This document shows, in pieces, positions 42,722 through 50,325 of a stretch of DNA of 64,000 nucleotides (the stretch's first letter is position 1; each line of letters opens with the position of its first letter). The stretch is from Eikenella glucosivorans (GTDB lineage: Bacteria > Pseudomonadota > Gammaproteobacteria > Burkholderiales > Neisseriaceae): assembly GCF_016025525.2 (NCBI RefSeq), contig NZ_JACSGR010000006.1, positions 1 through 64,000 on the forward strand, read 5' to 3'. Below the pieces are notes generated by a model that saw nothing but the letters and a program-made list of their open reading frames with translations, did no database searches and was not told the origin of the DNA. The position numbers were made by a program, and so were the translations under genes.

Positions 42722-44053
42722 TTATTTTTGACGGATGCTCTCGGCAATGCGCTCGGCGCAGCGCTGCGCCAGCTTGGTGTCGCGGGCTTCCACCATCACG
42801 CGCACCACCGGCTCGGTGCCGGAGGCACGCAGCACCACGCGGCCGTGCCCGGCCAGCTCGGTTTCCACTGATTGCAGCGCGGCGGCGGAAGCGGATTGCC
42901 AATCCTGGCCTTTGCTGATGCGCACGTTGATCATGGTTTGCGGGAAGGGCAGCCAATCCACGGCGGACGCCAAATCCTGATCCAGCGTTTGCAGCGCAGC
43001 CAACACTTGCAGCGCGGCAATGGTGCCGTCGCCGGTGTTGTGTTTGTCGAGGCAGAGGATGTGGCCGCTGGCTTCGCCGCCGATCTGCCAGCCGCGCTGT
43101 TGCAGCTGCTCCAGCACATAGCGGTCGCCCACTTTGGCGCGGGCAAATTCGATGCCCTGCTGCGACAAGGCCAGCTCCATCGCCATATTGGTCATCACCG
43201 TGCCGACCACACCGCCGGTGAGCGAGCCGGTTTTACTGCGGGCGCGGGCAATCACGTAAATCAGCGAATCGCCGTCGTACACTTTGCCTTGTTTGTCTAC
43301 CATCATCAGTCGGTCGCCGTCACCATCCAGCGCGATGCCGTAGTCGGCTTCGTTTTGCAGCACGGCGGCTTGCAGGGTTTTGGTGTAGGTGGCGCCGCAT
43401 TTGTGGTTGATGTTGAAGCCGTTGGGCTGGTTGCCGATTTCGATCACATCGGCGCCGAGCTCGTGGAATACTTTGGGGGCGACGTGGTAGCCGGCGCCGT
43501 TGGCGGTGTCCGCCACCAGCTTGAGGCCGCGCAGGTTTAAGCGGGCGGGGAAGGTGGATTTGCAGAATTCGATGTAGCGTTCGTCGGCGCCGCTCACGCG
43601 TTTGGCGCGGCCGAGCTGGTCGGAGGAGACGGTGTGCATTTCCTGGTCGAGCTGCTGTTCGATTTCCCGCTCGATTTCGTCGGAGAGCTTCATGCCGTCT
43701 TCGGTGAAGAATTTGATGCCGTTGTCGGCGTAGTGGTTGTGCGAGGCGGAAATCATCACGCCGGCGGAAAGGCGCAGGGCGCGGGTAAGATAGGCCACGC
43801 CCGGGGTGGGCAGCGGGCCGGTTTGGATCACGTTCACGCCGGCGGCGGTGAAGCCGGCCACCAGTGCGGTTTCCAGCATGTAGCCGGAGATGCGGGTGTC
43901 TTTGCCGATGAGCACGGTGGGCTTGTGTTCGTCGTCGCGTTTGGTCAGCACTTGGCCGGCGGCGTAGGCCAGCTTCAACACGAAATCGGGCGTGATCGGG
44001 AATTTACCCACTTCGCCGCGCACGCCGTCGGTGCCGAAATATTTTTTTGACAT
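42722..44053 (-). CDS. glmM: Phosphoglucosamine mutase
   Basis: Interconverts glucosamine-6-P and glucosamine-1-P, supplying UDP-GlcNAc for peptidoglycan and LPS. The 443-residue protein starts MSKKYFGTDGVRG. The phosphoserine is in ISASHNHYADNGIKFF (S104), metal loop DGDGDR at about 242-247, and sugar-specificity GEASGH (about 325-330). C-terminal R-A-S-G-T-E-P phosphate loop is present. No DUS inside. Its usual partner folP is not adjacent. Confidence 0.98.
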   Translation of the reverse strand: MSKKYFGTDGVRGEVGKFPITPDFVLKLAYAAGQVLTKRDDEHKPTVLIGKDTRISGYMLETALVAGFTAAGVNVIQTGPLPTPGVAYLTRALRLSAGVMISASHNHYADNGIKFFTEDGMKLSDEIEREIEQQLDQEMHTVSSDQLGRAKRVSGADERYIEFCKSTFPARLNLRGLKLVADTANGAGYHVAPKVFHELGADVIEIGNQPNGFNINHKCGATYTKTLQAAVLQNEADYGIALDGDGDRLMMVDKQGKVYDGDSLIYVIARARSKTGSLTGGVVGTVMTNMAMELALSQQGIEFARAKVGDRYVLEQLQQRGWQIGGEASGHILCLDKHNTGDGTIAALQVLAALQTLDQDLASAVDWLPFPQTMINVRISKGQDWQSASAAALQSVETELAGHGRVVLRASGTEPVVRVMVEARDTKLAQRCAERIAESIRQK

Positions 44054-44456
44054 CGCGAAATCCTTTGCAGTAGCCGCTTTGCGGGCGGAATGTGCGGATT
44101 GTAAAGCAGCGTTCGGGCTTGCGCCAGCACTGCGGCGGTTAAATCGGGCAAACGTGCTATCGGGAAAGGGTTTTTGGCGGGGCGGAGGCTAGCTGAAAAT
44201 GTAAGCAGGGGTTGCTGCTAAAGGGGAAAACAGGTTTCAGGTAGCCTTAATCTGAGGCAGATGAGGCTACCTGAAAATTAGAAGCCTCATTTTGGATAAG
44301 GAACAGGGAAAGGGCGTTTAGACAGCGCGGATAACTTTTAGTTTGGCAGAAACTCAGTCTGAGCTATTCCAAGCCATCGGTTCACCTCGTTGAAGCTTCA
44401 TTTTCAGGTAGCCTTACCCAATCCAATGTAGGCTACCTGAAACTATGCGGCACCGT
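44054..44456. other. glmM-tsaD intergenic region with composite DUS repeat
   Basis: Four exact DUS (44236 reverse, 44264, 44403 reverse, 44430) in two inverted pairs. From 44414 leftwards to 44338, on the minus strand, the composite repeat is seen: DUS, AAGCTTCAACGAGGTG, AACCGATGGCTTGG, then CTGAGTTTCTGCC. No gene recognised. The glmM promoter is expected at 44054-44130. Confidence 0.7.
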
Positions 44457-45503
44457 TCAGCGCACGATTTCCGCCAGTGGCCAGCGTGGGCGCACGTTGA
44501 AGCCGACGGCGGGGAGGGCGGCTTGCAGGTGCATGGCGCCGGCGAAAGCGATCATGGCGCCGTTGTCGGTGCACAGGGGCAGCGGCGGGAAATAGGTGCG
44601 CACGGCTTCAGGCGGGCCCTTGGGGCTGGGGCGCACTTGCAGCGCGGCGAGCTCGGCGCGCAGCTTCCAGTTGGCGCCCACGCCGCCGGCCACCACCAGC
44701 GTGCGGTAGCCGGTGTGCAGCAGGGCTTGGCGCGATTTGGCCAGCAATACATCCACCACGGCGTCTTGGAAGGCGCGGCAGATGTCGTTGCGCACGGGGT
44801 CGGGCAGCTGGCCGCCGTGTTCGGCGCGCACGGTTTGCACGGCGGTGAGCACGGCGGTTTTGAGGCCGGAGAAGCTCATTTGCAGGTCGTGCGAGTGCAG
44901 CATGGGGCGCGGGAAGCTGAAGGCATCGGCGCGGCCGAGGCGAGCGAGTTCGGAGAGCTTGGCACCGCCGGGGTAAGGCAGGCCGAGCAGTTTGGCGGTT
45001 TTGTCGAAGGCTTCACCTGCGGCGTCGTCCACGCTTTCGCCGAGTAGTTTATAGTCGCCGATGCCGCGCACGGCCATGAATTGGGTGTGCCCGCCGGATA
45101 CGAGCAGGGCAACGAAGGGGAAAGCGGGCTTGTCTTCGGCCAAAAGCGGGGAGAGCAGGTGGCCTTCGAGGTGGTGTACGGGGATAACGGGCTTGCCCAG
45201 CGAGAAGGCAAGGGCGTTGGCAAAGGCGCTGCCGGCCAGGAGCGCGCCACCGAGGCCGGGGCCTTGGGTGTAGGCAACGGCATCGATATCGGCATAATTT
45301 TTGCCGGCTTCGCGCAGGCAGGCTTGGGTGAGCGGCACGAGGCGGCGGATGTGGTCGCGGCTGGCCAGCTCGGGCACCACGCCGCCGTATTCGGCGTGCA
45401 TGGCCATTTGGGTGTGCAGCTGGTTGCCGACAAGGCCGTGTTCGGTGCTGTAGAGCGCCACGCCGGTTTCGTCGCAGGAGGATTCGATGCCGAGGACGAG
45501 CAT
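44457..45503 (-). CDS. tsaD: tRNA N6-threonylcarbamoyladenosine synthesis protein TsaD
   Basis: Catalytic subunit for t6A37 of ANN-decoding tRNAs, essential. The 348-residue ASKHA-fold protein has the metal-binding pair H111 and H115 (HHLEGHLLSP), the N-terminal GIESSCDETG, and VSGGHTQ (about 134-140). Length is usual. DUS lie just beyond both ends (44430 and 45509); the latter is 6 bases before the ATG. Confidence 0.97.
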   Translation of the reverse strand: MLVLGIESSCDETGVALYSTEHGLVGNQLHTQMAMHAEYGGVVPELASRDHIRRLVPLTQACLREAGKNYADIDAVAYTQGPGLGGALLAGSAFANALAFSLGKPVIPVHHLEGHLLSPLLAEDKPAFPFVALLVSGGHTQFMAVRGIGDYKLLGESVDDAAGEAFDKTAKLLGLPYPGGAKLSELARLGRADAFSFPRPMLHSHDLQMSFSGLKTAVLTAVQTVRAEHGGQLPDPVRNDICRAFQDAVVDVLLAKSRQALLHTGYRTLVVAGGVGANWKLRAELAALQVRPSPKGPPEAVRTYFPPLPLCTDNGAMIAFAGAMHLQAALPAVGFNVRPRWPLAEIVR

Positions 45504-46189
45504 ATATAAGGCTACCTGAAAATGTTGGCTTCAAAGGATGAAGCATAAGAAGGGCGCTATTTTAGCGGCAAATGCCGGGCGTGGGCTATGCGCGCATAAC
45601 GAGGCTACCTGAAACTAATGTCTTGGTGGAGCCAAGGATGAGTTTTTGCGAAGCTAAAGTGCAAGCTTCGACGATATGGACCAATGGCTTGGCATAGCCC
45701 AGGCTGAGTTTCTGCCAAGTTAAAATCTTTGGCAAGAGATGTCTGCTTAAATGGGCGGCATGGCGTGTTTGGGCAAAATTATGCTGCCCGGGCAGGCGGA
45801 AAACGGGAATTGTTGTTTTTTTGCACACGCTAAATCGGCTTGCGGAAACGGGTTTTACAATCGTGCGTGTAGGTATAATGCAAAAATATGCAAAGAGAAG
45901 CAGTGCAGTATATTGGCATGAAAAATATATATTTTTTGGCTATAAGGATAGAATTGTGCCGTTGCCTGGGTGAAATATGTTAATTGATGCCCGGTTTGGT
46001 GCGGCTTTCTGCTAGCGGCCGGGTGCGGCGATAGAGAACCGGAGCAAGATAATTGCGTTGCCAGCGACGGGCAAACAGCGGATAATGCGCAGCAATTCTT
46101 AATTGGAATTTATCTGTGAGACGGCTAGAGGTCCGCAGATAGGGAATTTTTTAAAGTTATAACTTGAATTTGTTTAGAGGTAATTCAAC
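45504..46189. other. 686-bp intergenic region with tandem composite repeats
   Basis: Holds DUS at 45509 and 45602. From 45602 to 45727 two units of the composite tail run in tandem: CTTGGT-GGA-GCCAAG with GTTTTTGCGAAGCTAAA, then GGACCAATGGCTTGG with CTGAGTTTCTGCC. The rest (45730-46189) is AT-rich with no convincing gene: a 31-codon frame at 45888 and others were rejected. It must contain the promoter of the lipoprotein gene; a small RNA cannot be excluded. Confidence 0.65.
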
Positions 46190-46468
46190 ATGAAAAAATC
46201 TTTGTTTGCCGCTGCCCTGATGTCTTTGTTCTTGGCTGCTTGTGGTGGCGAAGCTCCGGCTCCCGCTGCTTCTGACGCTTCTGCTGCTTCCGCCGCTTCT
46301 GAAGCCATGGCTTCTGAAGTTGCCGGTGCCGCTTCTGCTGTAGAACAGGCTGCTTCTGAAGCTACTTCTGCCGTTGAAGGCGCTGCTTCTCAGGCTACTG
46401 CCGCTGTTGAAGGCGCTGCTTCTGAAGCTACTGCTGCTGTTGAAGCTGCTGCCAGCTCTGCTAAGTAA
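46190..46468 (+). CDS. Small Ala/Glu-rich lipoprotein with 11-residue repeats
   Basis: A 92-residue lipoprotein: signal peptide with lipobox LFLAAC (Cys18). The mature part is almost entirely Ala, Ser, Glu, Val and Thr. The last 44 residues are four 11-residue units of the type SAVEQAASEAT, a hendecad period expected to give an amphipathic or coiled helix lying on or along a surface. Codons are dominated by GCT, unlike GCC-rich neighbours, suggesting high expression or repeat expansion. RBS AGAGGTAA. A strong terminator follows; this is a separate transcription unit. Confidence 0.85.
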   Translation: MKKSLFAAALMSLFLAACGGEAPAPAASDASAASAASEAMASEVAGAASAVEQAASEATSAVEGAASQATAAVEGAASEATAAVEAAASSAK

Positions 46469-46490
46469 TCCAGCGGTTACTTGAAAATTT

Positions 46491-46523
46491 AAAGCCTTGC
46501 CGCTTGTGCAAGGCTTTATTTTT
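46491..46523 (+). terminator. Intrinsic terminator of the repeat lipoprotein gene
   Basis: AAAGCCTTGC (46491-46500) and GCAAGGCTTT (46508-46517) form a perfect 10-bp stem with a 7-base loop, followed by ATTTTT. Confidence 0.93.
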
Positions 46524-46649
46524 GCCCGCCGCCTGCCTGCTTTCGTTTCCGGCATGGCGGCGGTTTGCATTTATGGGCGCTAATTTTGCCAAGCATTGGC
46601 CGGATTTGCTATAAAGGCGGCTGTTTTGTAAAACCGGTACACGGCAGGA

Positions 46650-48899
46650 ATGGCAATGATTCGAGGCGGGTTGTGGTGGTGGATAGCGGGTGTGCTGCTG
46701 GCATTTTGGTTGCCGGCAGCACATTTTGCTGCCATCACGGCCGCTTCGGCAGCGCTGCTGGGTTTGCTCGGCTGCTGGCGGCGGGCGCGCGGGGCGTGGT
46801 GTTTGCTCTTGGGCTTGCTCTACGGCGTGTGGCGGGTGCAGCTGGCGCTGGCGCAGCAATGGCCGGCCGAGCCGGAGTTTCAGCGGGTGCGGCTAGATTT
46901 TCAGGTAGCCTCTGTGGCGGAGATGTCGGCGCAGGCGGTGCGTTTTGAGGCTTGGGCGGAAACGGAACAGGGGCAGCGCTACCGTTTGCTGGTGTCCGAC
47001 CGGCAGCTGCGCGAATGGCGGCCGGGCAGCCGCTGGCGGATGACGGTGCGGGTGCGGCCGACGGTGGGCGAGCGCAATGCAAACGGCTTCGACCGCGAGG
47101 CGTGGGCGCTGAGCCGGCGCATTGACGGCATTGCTTCCGCCGCAAACGAGCGGGTGACATTGCCGCCGGACACGGGTTGGCAGGCGCGTTGGCAAAACTG
47201 GCGTTACAACCGGCAGCAGGATTGGCAGCAGGCGGCGCAGGAATATCCGAACGGCGCGGCGCTGATGCAGGCTTTGGGCGGCGGCGGATACGGCGGGCTG
47301 GCGGATGAGCATTGGCAGTCGTTCCGCAACTTGGGCATCAACCATCTGATCAGCGTGTCCGGGCTGCACATCGGCATGGTGGCGTTGGCGGCGGGTTATC
47401 TGGCGCGGCTGGTGCTGCTGCGTTTGCCGCTGGCGGAACCGCGCCGTTGGTATTTGGCGGCGGGTTTGGCGGCGGCACTGTTTTATTCGGCGCTGGCGGG
47501 CTTCGGCGTGCCGATTCAGCGCAGCCTGCTGATGCTGGCGGTGTTTGCCTGGCAGTGGTACCGGCGCGGCAGCCCGCAGCCGTGGCGGGCGTGGCAATAT
47601 GCGCTGGCGGCGGTGTTGCTGTTTGACCCGCTTTCGGCTTTGGGCGTGGGCTTTTGGTTTTCCTTCGGCACGGTGGCGGCGCTGATTTGGGCGGCGCAGG
47701 GGCGGCTGTATGCGGGCAGGTGGCGCACGGCGCTGCGTGGGCAGTATGCGGCCACGCTGCTGGGCTTTTGGTCGGCGGGGCAGGCTTTCGGCGTGGTGCC
47801 GCTGCTGGCGCCGCTGGCCAATGCGCTGCTGATCCCATGGTTTTCCTGGGTGTTGGTGCCGCTGGCATTGCTGGCGGTGCTGCTGCCGTTTGCAGGCTAC
47901 CTGAAAACGGCGGCGGCCGTCGGCGAATATACGATGCAGGCGGTGCTGTGGCTGGGGGCTTGGGCGCCGACGGGGGCGCTGGCGCATTTGCCGCCGCTGT
48001 TTTGGCTGGCGGTGTTGGCGGCGCTGGCGGTGTGGATGCTGCCGCGCGGCTTGGGTTTGCGGCCGTGGGCGGGGCTGGTGTTGGCGGCGTCTTGCCTGTA
48101 TCGCGCGCCGGCGCCGGAAGCGGGGGTGGCGGCGGTGCGGATAACGGATGTGGGGCAGGGGCTGGCGGTGCAGGTGCGCACGCAAAACCATTGGCTGCTG
48201 TTTGACACGGGCACGGCGGGGGCAGCGCAGATGCAGCTGTTGCCCAATGTGTGGTCGCAGGGGCTGGGCGCGCCGGATGTGTTGGTGCTGTCGCATCATG
48301 ATGCGGATCACGACGGCGGCTTTCCGGCTTTTCAGGTAGCCTTGCCGCCGCACAAGCTGTATGCCGGGCAGCCGGAGGCGTATGCGCAGGGGGCAGAGTG
48401 GTGCGCGGGCGATACGGCTTGGGCGTGGGACGGGGTGCATTTTGAGTTTCTCACGCCGCCGCGCAGCCCGGAGGCGGACGATAATGAGCAAAGCTGTGTG
48501 CTGCGCGTGGTGGCGGGCGGGCAGGCGCTGCTGATTGGCGGGGATTTGGGCGTGGCGGGCGAGCGCTGGCTGGTGGGGCAATACGGCGCTTCGCTGCGCA
48601 GCCAGCTGCTGGTGTTGGGGCATCATGGCAGCCGTTCGTCTTCTTCGTCGGCTTATTTGAACACGGTGGCGCCGGAAGCGGCGGTGGCGGCCAACGGCTT
48701 TGCCAACCCCTACGGCCATCCGGCTGAAATCGTGCGCCACCGGCTTTCGGCGCACGGCATCCGGCTCTACACCACGGCGCGCGGCGGGCAGCTGGATTTT
48801 GTGTTGGGGCGGGATGGGGCGATGGTGCCGCGGCGGCTGGGCAGGAGGTTTTGGCAGCGCAAGCCGTTTGATGATGAGGCGGGGAAGGTTTTCAGGTAG
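46650..48899 (+). CDS. comEC: DNA-uptake channel ComEC/Rec2
   Basis: Inner-membrane channel that carries transforming single-stranded DNA into the cytoplasm (ComA in Neisseria). The 749-residue protein has an N-terminal DUF4131-like domain (about 60-150), the Competence membrane domain (about 215-450; NHLISVSGLHIGMVAL) and a metallo-beta-lactamase-like C-terminal domain (about 495-735) with SHHDADHDGG at 548-557 and LGHHGSRSSSS. Four exact DUS lie within it (46900, 47894, 48331, 48891), three encoding FQVAS, GYLKT and FQVAL, and the last supplies VFR and the TAG stop. Confidence 0.96.
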   Translation: MAMIRGGLWWWIAGVLLAFWLPAAHFAAITAASAALLGLLGCWRRARGAWCLLLGLLYGVWRVQLALAQQWPAEPEFQRVRLDFQVASVAEMSAQAVRFEAWAETEQGQRYRLLVSDRQLREWRPGSRWRMTVRVRPTVGERNANGFDREAWALSRRIDGIASAANERVTLPPDTGWQARWQNWRYNRQQDWQQAAQEYPNGAALMQALGGGGYGGLADEHWQSFRNLGINHLISVSGLHIGMVALAAGYLARLVLLRLPLAEPRRWYLAAGLAAALFYSALAGFGVPIQRSLLMLAVFAWQWYRRGSPQPWRAWQYALAAVLLFDPLSALGVGFWFSFGTVAALIWAAQGRLYAGRWRTALRGQYAATLLGFWSAGQAFGVVPLLAPLANALLIPWFSWVLVPLALLAVLLPFAGYLKTAAAVGEYTMQAVLWLGAWAPTGALAHLPPLFWLAVLAALAVWMLPRGLGLRPWAGLVLAASCLYRAPAPEAGVAAVRITDVGQGLAVQVRTQNHWLLFDTGTAGAAQMQLLPNVWSQGLGAPDVLVLSHHDADHDGGFPAFQVALPPHKLYAGQPEAYAQGAEWCAGDTAWAWDGVHFEFLTPPRSPEADDNEQSCVLRVVAGGQALLIGGDLGVAGERWLVGQYGASLRSQLLVLGHHGSRSSSSSAYLNTVAPEAAVAANGFANPYGHPAEIVRHRLSAHGIRLYTTARGGQLDFVLGRDGAMVPRRLGRRFWQRKPFDDEAGKVFR

Positions 48900-48902
48900 C
48901 CT

Positions 48903-49320
48903 GCGGGGTGGCTGTGGAGCTAGCTGAAATAGGAATGTGTAGAAATCAATTGTATTGTTTACACTTACAGATTTTGTTTGAAGACTAGATTTAGCAGACA
49001 TCTGACATTGTTTAGAATATCGGTGGACATAGTAAATCAATGGATGTAGTAAATTGTTTTGTTCTTGATGATGGATACATATTGGAAATCATTTAAATAA
49101 AAATAAGAATGAGTCGTGTAGTAAAATACAAAAATAAGTAGATTATTTATAATAAGTTATGTGATGTTTTAGACAGTCATAGCATTTTAATGCTCAAGTT
49201 GTTATAAATATTGATTATAGGCTATGTAGCGGCCTAGATATGAAGGAAAGTTGAGTTAAAATATACGCCGTATAATTACAATCTATTTTCTCGCTGATTT
49301 ATCTAATTTAAGGAATAAAA
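48903..49320. other. AT-rich intergenic region upstream of the Sel1 gene
   Basis: About 420 bases, strongly AT-rich (for example 49080-49320), unlike other gaps; no DUS and no convincing frame. It shares the composition of the following Sel1 gene and is probably part of the same imported segment, including its promoter. AAGGAAT is the ribosome site just before 49321. Confidence 0.6.
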
Positions 49321-50073
49321 ATGAAAAAATCTGTTTTGATGGTATGTTTGCTGACGGTATCACTTCCTGCAGTAACTGCACCGGAGATAGGACAACGACA
49401 GTTGGAGCAGGTAGCTATTGCTCATGAACGGCGGGACTATAATCGTGAAGTAGCAATATTATTGCCATTGGCGGAGCGAGGAAATGCAACTGCACAATAT
49501 AAGCTCGGGGTTTTGTATTTTGATGGGCATGGAGTAGAAAAAGACTATACGCGTGCTCACTCTTGGTTTGAAAAGGCGGCAGTCCAAGGAAATGCACTTG
49601 CACAATATAATCTTGGTGTTTTGTACACAAATGGACAAGGAGTAGAAAAAGATTATGTTATTGCCCGTAATTGGTTTGAAAAGGCTGCTGAACAAGGGGT
49701 TGTTCGTGCAAAATATAATCTTGGCGTTTTTTATCAGCGTGGGAGAGGGGTAGAGCAAGATTATGTTCGAGCTCGTGCTTGGTATGAACAAGCTGCAACT
49801 CAAGGATATGCATCTGCTCAACGCAACCTCGGTGTTTTATACGCGAATGGGCAAGGGGTAGCGAAGAATTATATTACTGCTCGTAATTGGTTTGAAAAAG
49901 CTGCAGTGCAAGGAGATGCAATTGCACAATATAATCTTGGTGTTTTGTATGAGAGTGGATGGGGTGTTGCACAAGACTACACTCGTGCCCGTTATTGGTA
50001 TGGGAAAGCCGCATCGCAGGGACATACTGCTGCACAAACTGCTCTACGCCAATTGCAGCAAATACAACGTTAA
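49321..50073 (+). CDS. Exported Sel1-repeat protein
   Basis: A 250-residue protein: signal peptide 1-19 (ending AVTA), then about five Sel1-like repeats of 36 residues (unit A-Q-Y-N-L-G-V-L-Y-x-N-G-x-G-V-x-x-D-Y-x-x-A-R-x-W-F-E-K-A), a TPR-like solenoid for protein-protein contact. In other bacteria such proteins occur in host interaction and T6SS or signalling networks. Codons are AT-rich and unlike comEC and dnaE on either side, so recent acquisition is inferred. The repeats are similar enough in DNA to recombine. Confidence 0.85.
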   Translation: MKKSVLMVCLLTVSLPAVTAPEIGQRQLEQVAIAHERRDYNREVAILLPLAERGNATAQYKLGVLYFDGHGVEKDYTRAHSWFEKAAVQGNALAQYNLGVLYTNGQGVEKDYVIARNWFEKAAEQGVVRAKYNLGVFYQRGRGVEQDYVRARAWYEQAATQGYASAQRNLGVLYANGQGVAKNYITARNWFEKAAVQGDAIAQYNLGVLYESGWGVAQDYTRARYWYGKAASQGHTAAQTALRQLQQIQR

Positions 50074-50129
50074 TCCACTAACTCTCATTAAAGACTACCT
50101 GAAAAGTGTATTCTGTAGCAGGCGATATT

Positions 50130-50288
50130 TTCAGGTAGCCTTTTCATTGTACGCCCCTGCCGCACCTGCCGCCCGTTTGCGGTACAATGTGCGCCCTCAT
50201 CCTGTTCCATCAGGCTACCTGAAAGCGTCAGCTTCAACGGAGTGGACCGATGTCTTGACGCAGTCAAGGCTGAGTTTCTGCGAAGTTA
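50130..50288 (+). repeat. DUS and composite DUS-tail repeat upstream of dnaE
   Basis: A DUS pair (one-mismatch at 50092, exact at 50130) ends the Sel1 gene. At 50212-50288 is one of the best full copies of the composite repeat: DUS, GCGTCAGCTTCAACGGAGTG, GACCGATGT, the hairpin CTTGAC-GCA-GTCAAG (50254-50268) and CTGAGTTTCTGCGAAGTTAAA. It ends about 38 bases before dnaE. Confidence 0.8.
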
Positions 50289-50325
50289 AAACCGCGTAGC
50301 CCCATCCCATCCCCAAGCCCGAAAT

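Noticed and set aside
45586..45936. Frames in the tsaD-lipoprotein gap, including an 80-codon minus-strand frame and a 31-codon frame at 45888
   Set aside because: The first is a translation of the composite repeat; the second has no ribosome site and AT-rich random composition.
46893..49040. 715-codon open frame antisense to comEC
   Set aside because: Arg/Pro/Gln-rich shadow of a GC-rich gene; ComEC on the other strand has clear domains.
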